A DNA stretch of 64,000 nucleotides from Phytophthora quininea (lineage: Eukaryota > Oomycota > Peronosporomycetes > Peronosporales > Peronosporaceae), in the NCBI GenBank assembly GCA_011947345.1, contig JAAVTG010000190.1, positions 1-64,000 on the forward strand, read 5' to 3'. A program made the translations under genes and the position numbers. Below, in pieces: positions 43,101-54,369 of the stretch; positions within the stretch are counted from its first letter, which is position 1; every line of letters starts with the position of its first letter. The notes under the pieces are model-generated. The model made no database searches and had not been told where the DNA came from. It saw only the letters and a list, made by a program, of their open reading frames with translations.

Positions 43101-43948
43101 CGAGAGACTGGTGGCTCCAACGTCAGGTTTGCCGTTCTGGATGCTGACGGAACAGCATCGCATGCGTCCGCAGATTTCGCAGCTACTGCGGATGCTCTTC
43201 TACCCGGAAGTACGCGATGCTAGTGAAGTGCTGGAGTTTTCATCTCTTCTTGGCGTTGATAAGAATGTTTTCTTCATCAACCACAACCAACCGGAGGACC
43301 ATTCGCGAGGTGGAACATCAGGACGCTCTCACTCCAATTCGTACGAAGCAGCGTACATTGTCACTACTCTAAAGTACCTCTTGCGGCAGGGCTATGACAC
43401 TAGCGACTTTGCCATCATTACTCCGTACGTGAGGCAGTTGATGAAACTGAGAACTGCACTTCGAGGAGACTTCGAGCTGGAATTGAACGATCTCGACAAG
43501 GCAGAAACTAAACGCACACTGGATGACGAAGACGATGCCGAAGACGATGCCGAAGACGAAGACGAAGATGAAGGCAAAGATAAAGATGAGTTTGCAGAAC
43601 TGCTTGGGAAGTCTCGACGTGGTTCGTTTTCCAGGAAGAATCTGTCCGATACAATTCGTGCAGCTACCGTTGACAATTTCCAAGGCGAGGAAGCAAACAT
43701 CATCCTCGTTAGCTTGGTTCGCAGTAGTACGAACATTCACAGTCGCTGGACAATTGGCTTTCTCAAAACGCCGTACCGGATCAACGTGCTCTTATCGCGG
43801 GCTAAGCAAGTATTGATTCTTGTAGGATGCGGTGCCTTGTTGCGGGAGAAGTCACCTCTATGGCAACAATTGCTCGATCATCTTGAAGCTGAAAAATGTG
43901 TCGGAAACGGATTGCCCCTACACTGCCAGCGCCATCGAGATGACCACC
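40133..43948 (+). pseudogene. ZNFX1-like NFX1-finger helicase, part 1 (N-terminus and helicase core)
   Basis: The exon begins after a TTTCTAG splice site with a CCCH finger (FQRGSCRYGSSCRFSH). The region to 42030 matches the ZNFX1 armadillo-like part, with GPERWVDTHFRLFRDDL. The SF1 helicase has Walker A GLPGTGKS (about 42360), CYTNHALDQFL, the Walker B region VVICEEAGEVLEAQ, and motifs EQHRMRPQI, TVDNFQGEEANIILVS and VLLSRAKQVL. ZNFX1 is an RNA helicase linked to small-RNA inheritance and antiviral sensing in animals. In-frame stops at 42143, 42221, 42915 and 43072, a TAA at 43014, and frame breaks near 40640 and 42025 show decay. The gene is cut at 43948 by the Gypsy element. Confidence 0.8.
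43944..43948. repeat. Target-site duplication CCACC (left, Gypsy)
   Basis: CCACC before the LTR at 43949 is repeated at 49592-49596 directly after the other LTR. Confidence 0.85.
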
Positions 43949-44284
43949 TGAGCCGTTTCAGACGAAAGTCGATCCTTGGGAGCTGGAACTCTCTAAACGT
44001 TCAACGTGTATTGAACGCCACGAGGTCTTTTCAAGAGTGAGCTAGTTAGAACTACTCGGCCGTCGGTATGCCCCTACTTGCCGTGCAGGCAATCCAGGGA
44101 GAACATCCTTGGCGTAAACTCTAGCAGCCAGATCCGAGCAAGGATCTGCTAAACAATACTAGCATTCGGCTCTCGAGGCTCTGCTGCAGTCTGTTCCTGC
44201 AGCTTCAGCTGCCGAGGGTTGGAAGAGCTTCTGTCGTTGCGATCTGTTGCCACAATCGCTGGACGATGCCTTGGCATCATCACA
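43949..44284 (-). repeat. Gypsy LTR, 3' in element orientation (336 bp)
   Basis: TGAGCCGTTTCAG...ATCATCACA on the plus strand. The tract GGGAGGCAG, the polypurine site, adjoins it inside the element (about 44285-44293, minus strand). Confidence 0.9.
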
Positions 44285-44627
44285 CTGCCTCCCAAGCTTT
44301 CCAACGTCCCTTGAGGTTTTAATACCACTGCCATCCTATCGGTGCGATAGACGCTGCGTGACTTCAACTGGTTGCAGTGTTACAGGTTTTGATCCTGAAG
44401 ATTTGCATCAAATCGTGCCTCTTGAATTCCATCCAATCACGGAGCCGAACATGAAATATTGACCAATCAGAGCTGATGTCACACATTCGACTTGATTGTC
44501 TTGCCCACCGTTGTCACCAGACTCTGTAACTTGGCATGCGGCTATAATACTGTAATACCACCGTATCAATATTGTCCCATTGTCGGAGGCCTGTAGTCCC
44601 TCTCATAACCTCCGAACCCGTCAAACC

Positions 44628-45074
44628 TCATGATGCAATTGGACAGTACCACGCTGTAGCTTGCTCTGTGCTAGGCTTTCGCCGTTGAGATCGCTTGCCC
44701 TTGATAGCATTAGTCACTGCAAGCTGTAGATTATCATCACTTGCTTGTTTGACGTAGTTTTGAAGCAGTTGTGGAACATCTTCGATCAGATTCTTCACAG
44801 GTTCCCAGGAATCGTCGATTTCTTCCAGTCCCTGCCACTTGACTTTGATTTCGTACGCTTGAGTAGTGGTGTTGTATCTGTGCTCTACTAGGCTGTCCAC
44901 AGCAAGTAGCGTGCCTTGTGTTGATACGTGGTTGATGAGTTCCGATGACACATTGAGGGAACTATCTGCATAGTGCTTCAACCGAGAGGGGTGGACATTC
45001 ATCGTCTTTCCCGTGACTAAATGTTCTACCGTAAAGTAGTAATCAGTAGCAGCCACAACTCTAAATGGACCCAC
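44628..45074 (-). CDS. Gypsy integrase C-terminus with chromodomain
   Basis: It opens with GPFRVVAATDYYFTVEHLVTG, the SH3-like end of the integrase. The chromodomain is LVEHRYNTTTQAYEIKVKW, then EEIDDSWEPVKNLIEDVPQL. Two of the aromatic-cage positions (Y/W of KVKW and SWEP) are visible. Chromodomains steer such elements to methylated histones, that is, heterochromatin. Confidence 0.85.
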   Translation of the reverse strand: MGPFRVVAATDYYFTVEHLVTGKTMNVHPSRLKHYADSSLNVSSELINHVSTQGTLLAVDSLVEHRYNTTTQAYEIKVKWQGLEEIDDSWEPVKNLIEDVPQLLQNYVKQASDDNLQLAVTNAIKGKRSQRRKPSTEQATAWYCPIAS

Positions 45075-45311
45075 TCAAGTTATCCGCAACTTGTTGGCGT
45101 GTAGCTTTTCATCCACCCTCGAACGGAGTACGAAATCTCCAATAGAAAAGTTCACTGCTCGCTCGTAGTGTTGTCTGTTGCGATATCGTTGTGCTTGGCG
45201 CTTGCGCTCAGCTTCTACGGCCTTGTGCATGACGTGTATGCTACTGCGCAGGTGACTTAACTTTTTCTAGGTCTGGTCGTTGCTCTGGCAGGGAGGCAAC
45301 ACGTTCCTTCC

Positions 45312-46135
45312 CTACCGGTAAAAACACTGTATCCAGAGTGCTTGGACAAGGCAGACCAGTAAAAGTTCAATAGGGGCTTTGTGAGCTAGCGACTGTACCG
45401 AAAAATGATTGATACTTGATTGCACTAACGGCAGTAGATAGGGCCAGTCCGATGAGCTCACACGAAATTCCAAAATCAGAGCCTTTAAGACTTGAATAAT
45501 ATCACGGTTCACACGCTCCATACTTCCATTTTTCCACGGTGTATAAGCTAGAACAAATTGTTGCCGTGCCTTGAGACGCCGATTCAATTCTGCGATAACT
45601 TTGCTAGTAAAATGTGACCCTGAGTCGCAAATCCACAGTTTTGGTATCCCAAACCGGCTATGCCAATCCAAAATGGCAGCAGCAGCAGCCACCTCCGACG
45701 TCGGCCCATCACATCTGACAAGCTCCACGAAGTGCGTTGCTTCGTCCTTCATCACAAGGACATAACGCGAGGTGCTAAATGTTCGAGGAATAATTGCACC
45801 ACCTTTCACGTGTAGGCATAACAAACATTGCTGGCAGAAAACACGAACAGTCTTGCTCAAATTGTCCACTGCAAATACTCTACGTAGATGTGTTTCCATA
45901 ACGTGCATTCCACGATGCCATTTGCTCCACAGTGCACGATAATCATTAATCGCTGCAGTAGTTCTCTAGCCGACTGTGGTATCCAAACTTTTAATTCGCA
46001 GCATGCCATCGTCATCAGCTTTCGCAGTATGAGGAGCTCGGCAGTCGCGTTGCGCCGATACAATGTCATCAAGTGTCGGCCATTCAAACCCAGCTGCGTC
46101 CAGAGGTCGAGGTCCCTGGTGCTCATCAGCTTCAC
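45312..46135 (-). CDS. Gypsy integrase (zinc-binding and catalytic domains)
   Basis: The core has YVLVMKDEATHFVELV, the second Asp in WICDSGSHFTSKV and the Glu in YTPWKNGSMERVNRDI, the DDE triad region. Upstream is the His/Cys-binding part (MKWHRGMHVMETHLRRVF, then CQQCLLCLHVKGG). A stop or frame break separates it from the chromodomain part. Confidence 0.8.
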
Positions 46136-46580
46136 GCTCTCGTTCCTGTTGCCTCTTCCGCTTCCTGGTGGTAACGCGGTTCACCGTGGCCATGCTTGTT
46201 GATCTGCACACTTTGCCACCCCAGCGTGATATCACGTCGGCCCAGACGTTATTCACACCCTCGATATGTTCAATTGTATACCAGTATTCGAGCAGCTTTG
46301 TTGACCAGCGCAAGAGCTTACCACGAACATGCTTCTTTAGTTCTTTACTAGGCGCAAAGAGGTGAATAATTTTTCGGTGATCACAATATATCTTGAAGCC
46401 TTGGACTCGTAGAAGAAGATATTCCAGACGTTCACAAGCATGAACCAGCGGGTACGACTCCTTTTCTATTACGCTCCAATTGAGCGCTGATCCTGTGAAC
46501 GTGCCGCCCATACAGATGAGAAGCTCGTGCGGTTGATCTTGAATAGGAGTATCGGGTCTCCATTTGCTGACCTGAGTCAC
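45966..46580 (-). CDS. Gypsy RNase H and linker
   Basis: The block SALNWSVIEKESYPLVHACE, RVQGFKIYCDHRKIIHLF, LRWSTKLLEYWYTIEHIEG and NNVWADVISRW is the RNase H end of Gypsy pol. It is followed by a basic linker (TTRKRKRQQEREREADEHQ). Confidence 0.8.
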   Translation of the reverse strand: MTQVSKWRPDTPIQDQPHELLICMGGTFTGSALNWSVIEKESYPLVHACERLEYLLLRVQGFKIYCDHRKIIHLFAPSKELKKHVRGKLLRWSTKLLEYWYTIEHIEGVNNVWADVISRWGGKVCRSTSMATVNRVTTRKRKRQQEREREADEHQGPRPLDAAGFEWPTLDDIVSAQRDCRAPHTAKADDDGMLRIKSLDTTVG

Positions 46581-46737
46581 TACTAATCCCCATCCGGTGT
46601 CAGAAGCGTCCGTGAGAAGGCAAAGCTGCTTCAGGGGTCGGGATATGCCAAAGTTGCCGAGTGTGAAAGGAGAGCTTTAACTTCCTCAAAACTAGTTCGT
46701 TCTGCGGCCGAAAATTCAATTTTATCCCGGCAGCAGC

Positions 46738-47881
46738 TCACTTACTGCGCCGACTTCCATGCAGTGCGGTGTCGAGCAGTTCTTGCAATGGTCGAACTGT
46801 TCTGGTGTAGTCCTCGAGTCCTTCCCTCGTCCAGTTCGTGGCGCACACGAATTGCTGCAACTCTGCAGCTGTTGTTGGCTCCGGTATGCGTTGGAGTGCT
46901 TCGATCCGAGCCGGGTCGTGACCGATGCCACGTTCACTAATAATCCGCCCACACCAGCGAACTTCGGTGAGAAATAATCTACACTTCTTCGGGTTCAACG
47001 TAAATCCATACTCATCCAGTTTTGTGAGAATAGCTTCGATGACATCAAGCAGTTCGGTCGCCGAGTCAGCAAAAGCTAGTAAATCATCTATCCACACCAG
47101 TAAACAGTCGTGTAAGTAGTCCCCAACACTTCTTCAACAGTGGACTGAAAGTGCAAAGCTGCATCAGTGCAGCCTTGAGGCACTCGGGTCGGAGTAAAAC
47201 TCCACGGTCCGTCATATAGGAGAGTATCTCTTGGGAGGCTTTGGCAAGTGGCAGTTGCCAAAAGCCTTTTAGGAAGTCAAAAATTGCATAGAACTTCTTG
47301 TTCTTGCACCTCTCCAATCGAACTTGTAAGCTTGGCATTACACCTGCAATACCCTCGGTCATGTTGTTCACGGGCCGATAATCATTCGTTTGGCGGTATT
47401 CGTTGCTATTCGGTTTCCGAACAGGTAGCGCTGCACAAGCCCACCTGCTCTTCTTGTTCTCATACACCCAGCCCAGCTTCACAAGTTCTGCGTTGAACTT
47501 CGCCAGGAATTCAGATTTTTCTGGGCTGTACTGCCTCACTTTACACCGGTACGGTCGGGCATTCGGCTTCAGCTGAAGCTCTAGTGGAGGCACTCGAGCT
47601 GGGGGATCATCTCCAAGTACTAGACGCCACCCAGTAAAAGAACTGAGAATCCGTCGTAGGCGCACTGCGCCAGCTCCATCAACTACCTCCCGAATCGCAG
47701 CATCTGTAACCATTGCCTCTATGACCTTTGCGACATCATCATTTAAAGTCACTGCGCGCAACGGCATGCTGTTCGGGTCTCCAAATTCATCGTTGTCGCT
47801 GTTATCTCTTGCTGCAAGTTGCTCTAACTCAAGATCCACATCTATGCCAAGTTCCACCAATAGGAGTCGCTCAACGATCAA
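46738..47881 (-). CDS. Gypsy reverse transcriptase
   Basis: Segments LELQLKPNARPYRCKVRQYS, LPVRKPNSNEYRQTNDYRPV and FYAIFDFLKGFWQLPLAKAS are RT fingers and palm. The active site is WIDDLLAFADS; the usual F/Y before x-DD is Trp. A frame shift near 47100 divides the palm. The connection is LNPKKCRLFLTEVRWCGRII. Confidence 0.85.
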
Positions 47882-47901
47882 TTCACTGTCGTTCGATTCA
47901 A

Positions 47902-48350
47902 CTACCAGGCATCGCTTAAGATTTTGACAGCGAACAGGTCCAGCGGCGGTGTAAAAGTCAGGCGAACGTCTACTGCGTGCGTCGCGGTGAGAATTATGCC
48001 GCCAACCGCTTCTAATTCCACGTGCTCGTCCAGCGCAACTAATTGAACATCATTGTCAATCACTTGGAGCTTCTCCACAAGCTCTTGCGAAATTATGTTA
48101 TATTCCGATCCACTGTCGGCGCAATAAGGCATATCCAACGCTCCATTAATTGTCACCATTGATCGGACCCTGTCTGGATCTCTAGCGCGCTGTTCAACAC
48201 GTTTGACGCGGTGCTTCTTGGATGCTTTGCTCTTTGATGTGCGCTTGGCCAAAATGGCCTCCTTCTGTGCTTCATCAGCATCGGGACAGTCGCTAAGGAA
48301 GTGATCTTTGCCGCAATTAAAACGGCCACCCCGAGGTTTGCTCCGCGCAA
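47902..48350 (-). CDS. Gypsy protease and gag zinc knuckle
   Basis: A knuckle-like FNCGKDHFLSDCPD is followed by a basic stretch and MPYCADSGSEYNIISQELVE, the aspartic protease site. In the knuckle the first Cys of the CCHC pattern is Arg. Confidence 0.75.
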
Positions 48351-48545
48351 CACCACTCGGGGCTTCTGAAGACGTCGCTCGCTCTACTTGGCGCTTGGCA
48401 TTTTGCCTTGTCAGTCCTTCCTTTTTCCTGACCCGGTTTGTACTTGTCGTTTTTTCTTATGTTTCCGCGTTGACTTGCTATCAGCATGCTTGAAATGCTG
48501 CCGTTGTTGAGGTTTGTGGTTTGTCATTGAGCGGAAAACCTTATC

Positions 48546-49231
48546 CTATTCTAGGGCTTTTTCTTTCACAAGCCTGTACAGTGCAACATCGTCCTTGGTA
48601 ATTGTCTTATCGATCAGCTTTTGATGCATTTGAACTTCATTACGCAAAGCTGTTGGCTGCAAGGTTTTTCTTAAGATCTTGCACTTGTGTGCTATACCCA
48701 TCGATGTAGCGAAAGTTTCCTTCAGTCCATGCTCGAGGATGATCTCCTCACACAGCCTGAAGTAATTCATCACTCGGGCTTGGACATCAGACTCTCGGAG
48801 GTTCATCCTTAACTTGACTTCGAACAGTGAATCAACGTCATCAATGTCGCCATTCTTGACGTTGTTGACGATTTTGTCAATCTCAGCAACAATCTGCTGC
48901 TCCGAGACTGCCTCGACGGTCGTACTCCCGTCGAATTTACACAGCATCTCTAGTAGATATGAATCTATGGAGTTCTTGACCGATACCAATACCCTGCTGG
49001 CGTCCTCACCGGTGATGGCACACCGCGCCGTAATGGCATCGACGTACTCTCGGCGTTGGCGCTTCCATTTGACCAGGCTGGCCTGATAAATGTCCGTCAC
49101 AAACGGTGGCAGGATCGCCCCGAAGTGATTGGGACCGTGGCCATTGCGGTGCTCGTGTCATTGGTATGGTCAGCGGCAACACTGCTTGGTCTCTGAGCTG
49201 CCGTTTGTCCACATCCACTTCGAGTCTGCAT
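48546..49231 (-). CDS. Gypsy gag
   Basis: An ATG at 49231 lies 25 bp inside the 5' LTR end. The frame shifts near 49110 into a Gag-like helical protein (VTDIYQASLVKWKRQRREY, SLFEVKLRMNLRESDVQARV). There is no further motif. Confidence 0.65.
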
Positions 49232-49255
49232 CTTGAACTTTACTAAAGTTAACTT

Positions 49256-49591
49256 TGAGCCGTTCCAGACGAAAGTCGATCCTTGGGAGCTGGAACTCTC
49301 TAAACGTTCAACGTGTATTGAACGCCACGAGGTCTTTTCAAGAGTGAGCTAGTTAGAACTACTCGGCCGTCGGTATGCCCCTACTTGCCGTGCAGGCAAT
49401 CCAGGGAGAACATCCTTGGCGTAAACTCTAGCAGCCAGATCCGAGCAAGGATCTGCTAAACAATACTAGCATTCGGCTCTCGAGGCTCTGCTGCAGTCTG
49501 TTCCTGCGGCTTCAGCTGCCGAGGGTTGGAAGAGCTTCTGTCGTTGCGATCTGTTGCCACAATCGCTGGACGATGCCTTGGCATCATCACA
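49256..49591 (-). repeat. Gypsy LTR, 5' in element orientation (336 bp)
   Basis: It differs from the other LTR at GTTCCAG/GTTTCAG and CTGCGGC/CTGCAGC. In element orientation it is followed by AAGTTAACTTTAGTAAAG. This does not look like the usual TGG-starting complement of a tRNA 3' end. Confidence 0.9.
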
Positions 49592-50050
49592 CCACCGGAT
49601 CGCTACCGATCCTGATTCTTTGCGTTACTGGCACCCGACGGAGGTTGCCAACAGCCTTGTCATGTGAGTCTGCCCGAGTGTGTCCACGCATGCCCAAAGA
49701 ATGCCACTTCGATCAACCATCGCATGCCACTATTTACTGCAAAAGTCCGTGTGTAAGGTTTCATAACGGTTGTGGACATGTCTGCCCCAAGGCTTGTGGT
49801 GATCCATGCGATGTCAAGTGAAAGTGGACACGATTATTCTCTCGTGCGGCCACGAGTATAGCAACGCCAAGTGTTACGAGGCCAAGAAACCAGAGAGCGT
49901 CAAGTGCAGAACCACAGTCGAGAAAGTGATGCCACAGTGTGGACATTTACAAAGTGTGTTCTGTGACAATGCTGCCAAGCAGGCATCGGACAATATCCAT
50001 TGTATATGGATTGTTGTCGAGACGATCGACACAATCAATATTGGAACAAT
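49592..50050 (+). pseudogene. ZNFX1-like gene, part 2 (first NFX1-type zinc fingers)
   Basis: This continues the host gene after the Gypsy element. NFX1-type Cys/His spacing is seen as CHVSLPECVHACPK, CHFDQPSHATIYCKSPC, NGCGHVCPKACGDPC and CGHEYSNAKCYEAKK, then VMPQCGHLQSVFCDNAAK. Frame breaks lie near 49690 and 49820. It ends near ACAATCAATATTG (50031-50043), and the homology resumes at about 57360. Confidence 0.7.
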
Positions 50051-50274
50051 GTCAATTTCTTGGGAAAACAATTACAATGCATCGATCTAATTGTGTGTCT
50101 TCTCGTTGAAGTGTCTTGTTCGACGAGTTGTCAGAGGCATAAATAACCACGTCTGCGGTCTCGAGGTACGAGGAAGTGGGAGAGCACGAGCGAGGTTTTT
50201 TGCTACACGACGGCCCGCTCCAGCTCACACTTTTGAATCCACACTGCCGTCGCTCAACCTCCACGACAGCCCCA

Positions 50275-50283
50275 CATCGAACC
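50275..50283. repeat. Target-site duplication CATCGAACC (left, MULE)
   Basis: The nine bases CATCGAACC recur at 56680-56688, directly outside the right TIR. Nine bases is the usual MULE duplication length. Confidence 0.9.
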
Positions 50284-50362
50284 GGATATTTATCATGACA
50301 AGCCACAGACTCAGTGGACATTTTCGAGCCAAGCCACAAAGTGGCCATATTGCCACAAAGTC
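50284..50362 (+). repeat. MULE left TIR (79 bp)
   Basis: GGATATTTATCATGACAAGC...CACAAAGTC, the inverse of 56601-56679 with one visible mismatch. Confidence 0.9.
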
Positions 50363-50395
50363 AATCAGTGCAGAAGTAAGTGTAAGCTAGATGGA

Positions 50396-52613
50396 TTAAA
50401 CAATGGCGGATTCGACAATGTTGCCAATTACTGCCAGCGGACATTCTCCCACGACATACGCACCTCCTTCAATATCACTTCCTCTTGGAGCATCGACGTT
50501 GATCCGTTTGGGACAGGTTAAAGCGTTGTGACCGTCGGATTTTCCGCAGATGCCGCATTTGTACGGCTTTCGCTTTACTGTTGGGGCTCCCCGGATTTGA
50601 TCACTAAAGGTAGTTAGCGCAATATCCAATGCTGAATCGCCTTGTGTTGTCTCGTACGCTGGTGTTGGCGGTTTTGAGAGTGGCTTCGCGGCACGGGGGA
50701 CTTCGCCGCGGCTTGGAATTCGAGGCGTTCGCCTTTTTCGATCCCTTTTCTTCTTTTGGTATGCGAAGACCCACTTTGACGGTACAATGGTGGTGGAGTC
50801 ATGCAGTTTGTGCTGGAGAGATCACTTCGGGACGGCAACAGTACCCGTACAGACGCTAACGAGTTTTTGGTGGTCTCTATCTTGTAGCACGGATGAAATA
50901 GTGGCTCCATCGCCATATCGCACGATCGGCAATGGTTATATGCAGCAAGAAAATGTCGACAGGGATATTGCTTGTGCTCTCGCGTTGGGCATCGTGTACA
51001 TGATGCTTTTAAAATGTCAACCAGAAACGTTTCATCAATCACGTTTGTTGGTGCACCACCCGATTCGCGACCTGCTACTTTCACGGGCTCATGAACTTGA
51101 TAAAGACCATTGCAACCTCCACGAACAGTGCATGCTTGAGCTCTCCTAACCTGGTTTTGGAATCGAGCGCTGGCAGTAGGCGTCATATTATATTTTTGTT
51201 TGTCCACTCCGAGAAAGTTTTTGCTTCTTCATCATTGTATCTGTTGCACGTTCGAGAAAGGCGATGCAAGCCAAAAGAACCTCCTGGTCTCTAATGTTAT
51301 CCCGGATCATGGCATTGTTTTCGCCTTCGATAGCGCTTGTTGATCGAAGACCAAACAGAGGTGTAGGACGACCAAACGCTTTCTCGACGGGCCAATTCTC
51401 CTCTAGATATATCTGTTCTGGTTCTGAATGAGGATAATTTCCGAAGCGTGTCCAGCTGATCGGGTGAATTGATCTCAAATAATCTGCCACGGACTGCTCT
51501 GTCGTTTTGCCTTGCTGGTCCCGGACTACTCGTCTGGAAGGGAATTCTTTGTCGATACCTTTCAGAATTTTTTCAAAGTCAGCTATGGTGGAAGCTTTTG
51601 TAGATCCATAACGTACGCCTCAACTCGATCGATGTCCTTATCTACAGCCCGGAAGTGATCCTTCACGTTGAGTGAAATATGAAAGCACAAAATTTTAAAT
51701 TGATACCAAAACCAAGCTTGCCCAGACGCTGTTGTGCTTCTCGCTGCTTCCCTCGGTCAACAAACAAAGCCCGATCGTCGAATTTAACACCTCCGGCAAT
51801 ACAGTTAGCAAGAAACCAAACAAAATTATCTGCTGTTTCTGAAGGAATAAATCCCACCGCTACAGGTATGTTCTTCCCGTCGCCGTCGAGTGCGATTAAA
51901 CACAGGCAAACACCATTGTATTTGTCACCCTGCATATGCGTACCATCGCACAGCAATACCGGAATCCACATGGGCTGCGTTTTTACCACGTCTCCAATTG
52001 AAATAAAGCACCGAAAAACGACCTTGCTTGTCTAATTGACAACACACACGGGACCCAGGATTTTTTCACTGAACGATGTTAAATAGCTTGTAAGGTAGCT
52101 GTATGTATCCAAGAACGCAGTATCTGCCATAAAAATATTCATAGCTCGATACAACGTCGCTGCTCTCTGGTCCATATTCACATTGCTTGTTACTTTTAGA
52201 GAATTCGAAACTCTCCTTCGTGAAGAGGGGCATCCACCAACGAATGCACTCTGAAGTCCCTTCAGTTTAGAGACTTGTTCAGCAGATGGTTTTCGGAAGC
52301 ATCCACAATCTTGTTTGTGCTCATCATAAAGTCGGCTAACATACCAGTCACCCACCAGAACGTGCCCATATTTCGATTTCAGCTTTCCAGACCCCCGTTT
52401 CAGAGAAATCCAGACATGCCATTCGGACCCTGAAGTGACACAACGCCACTTCTTAAGATTGCCGCAATTACCTTCTTCTTCCACAACTTTGTAGTTATTA
52501 AACGCGTAATCTTTGAGAAAGTCAGAGAACAAAGCACAGGCTCTGAAGACATCACCTACCGCTAGTCGATCGTGACCATGCCGAGCTTGCAGATCAACAA
52601 GATCCATTCTCAC
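50396..52613 (-). CDS. MULE transposase
   Basis: The start is near 52613 (MRMDLVDLQARHGHDRLAVG). The N-terminal part has a WRKY/FLYWCH-like Cys/His region (CVTSGSEWHVWISLKRGSG, then CGCF). The catalytic MULE domain has LLCDGTHMQGDKYNGVCLCL and AVGFIPSETADNFVWFLANC. The SWIM finger is CTRCPTREHKQYPCRHFLAA. A C-terminal knuckle CGICGKSDGHNALTCP lies at about 50520-50580. Several frame breaks or introns split it (near 51660 and 51490). Confidence 0.8.
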
Positions 52614-52954
52614 TTGTCTGTAGAGAGCGAACGCAACTGGAGCGTTTAGTAAGAAATCTTTTTATGCCGAAAGTCACCCTCCCTCCAAACGGACATCTAT
52701 AAATACTATTCCTACTTGAATAACGACTATGTTGCGGTTGTAAATACTGTGCTGTAATTGGTGGAATCCCAGGATTGAGCGTCTCTGATTGGCTTAGAAA
52801 AGGGCATGTTGAATCTGCCTCTATCAAGGGATCTGCTACCAAATATTAGCCAAATGTTTTGACCCCAGCTGATACATGATGGAGTTAGAAGCTGAGCTTT
52901 CGTGTAGTTGATGATATGACAGTAGAGGATCGCTCTATACGAGGATTTTGTCTA

Positions 52955-54215
52955 CAGACAACGACGAATTAATATGGCACGTTTGATCGGATTGCATACA
53001 AAATGCTGCCAACGAAAAAAGACGGCAACGGCTTTGATTGGTTAAAATTTTAACTTAGCACAGAGAAAAAGCAACAAAAAGCAGATGGCAAACAAAAAAC
53101 TGTTGTATTGTCAAATTGTTACTTCTGGGTAGTGGGGAATAGCTTTCTCGAAGCTACGAATTACTGTATCCTCAGAGATGTCCTCCCAGGCCGCTATGGT
53201 GGCTTTAATAGCTCGTATGCGTTTTTCTTTGCGGTCCCACCAGTAATTCCGCTAAATTTAGCTCGCAGTTTAACTTTTAGTGGTCCCATAACGCCAACAT
53301 CAAGCGGTTGGCAAACCGAAGTGCTGTTTGGCGGTAATGGGACCACCGTAGTACTTGCCAGCTCAGCAACAATTCGCTGACCCTCCTCGGAGACATGACT
53401 TTCAAAGTTGTCAAGGAGGAGGATGGAAGGTTTATCTATTTCGAATTGTAGCACATTTTCTACGTAAAATCGCCAGCCTGTGGCATCCATCCAAACGTTC
53501 TCCTGCACCGTATAGTAGTGGCCTTTAGGATACTCACACAACTCGCGCTGGTCTATCAGTCCGCCTAACTTGCCGCGCACAATGAAGAGAATCGGCAACT
53601 TTTCCCCTAAAATTTAGCACAACGTTCGACAAATTAGTTTAAAACCACGTGAATGTTAACAAAAACGAAATGTGGCTTACCATCATCCCGAATTGTAAGA
53701 ACAGCAGTCATCCGTCCTGCGTGCTTGGTCGTGTCCGCAATGTGAGCTGGGTCTCGACGTCCCTTGAGGGCCAAATACGGGTTGGTGGCATGTCAAAATT
53801 GATGGCAGTTTCATCAACGTTGTACATGCCACCACGCGAACGCCTCGTTCTCTTCCCACAGCTTCACTGCAAACTCTACATGGGTCTCCTCCAATGCTTC
53901 AGAGCTCATCTTGGCGAGCTGTGGCTTTTGGGAGGAGAAACCATTGCTAAAACAAAACAATTAGTAAACGTTAGCGTAAAAAGTAGCATAATATCCCCAA
54001 AATCGTGTAGGTTCGTTGCTTGATAGGCATCTCGAAAAGTGATGTAAAAGTTAGCTTAGAGTTCACGGCATTTTGCTGTGCACCAGTCAAATATTAGCTG
54101 TAGTGATTGGCCAAAATGTTTATTTTTTGTTTTTGATTGGCCAAAAAAGCGGGAAATTGTCTATGCAAGCTTCAATGCCGGCTTTTGCGTTGCCGGATTA
54201 ATTCGTCGTTGTCTG
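52955..54215 (-). mobile_element. pogo-like DNA transposon 2, 5'-truncated transposase (1,261 bp)
   Basis: Its terminal inverted repeats are CAGACAACGACGAATTAAT, with TA on both sides (52953-52954 and 54216-54217). The minus-strand transposase lacks the N-terminal DNA-binding exons. It has MYNVDETAINFDMPPTRIWP (first Asp), an intron at GTAAGC, LFIVRGKLGGLIDQRELCEY, LLLDNFESHVSEEGQ (second Asp) and CQPLDVGVMGPLK (third Asp). Thus it belongs to the DDD-type Tc1/mariner-pogo group and is inactive. Confidence 0.85.
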
Positions 54216-54369
54216 TAACTCAAACTCAAACATAAAGAGTTCTGCACAGTCATTCCAACGTGACTTCCAGCCGGAGGTATACTCTGGCACCCCACGGGAA
54301 TGTGAGAGTTGAGTCGCTGCTACCTTAGCGATAGTTCAGTGGATTCCTACACATGAAACTAATTAACTT

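Larger units (their letters stand above)
43949..49591 (-). mobile_element. Chromodomain Ty3/Gypsy retrotransposon (5,643 bp) inserted in the ZNFX1-like gene
   Basis: Two 336-bp LTRs, TG...CA, differ at two positions and are flanked by the duplication CCACC. On the minus strand the order is gag, protease, reverse transcriptase, RNase H, integrase, chromodomain, the classical chromovirus order. Frame breaks between domains leave no single polyprotein frame. The insertion separates the helicase core from the NFX1 fingers of the host gene; the host frame continues after removal (HRDDH before, RIATDPDSLRYW after). Confidence 0.92.

Noticed and set aside
43520..43580. Asp/Glu triplet-like repeat in the helicase part
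   Set aside because: It is a simple acidic linker (DDAEDDAEDEDEDEGKD) between helicase motifs; low-complexity loops are common there.
43949..49591. The 336-bp direct repeats as a duplicated piece of the host gene
   Set aside because: They start TG, end CA, flank gag-pol and are bounded by CCACC, so they are LTRs; the apparent helicase C-terminus after 43948 is LTR sequence.
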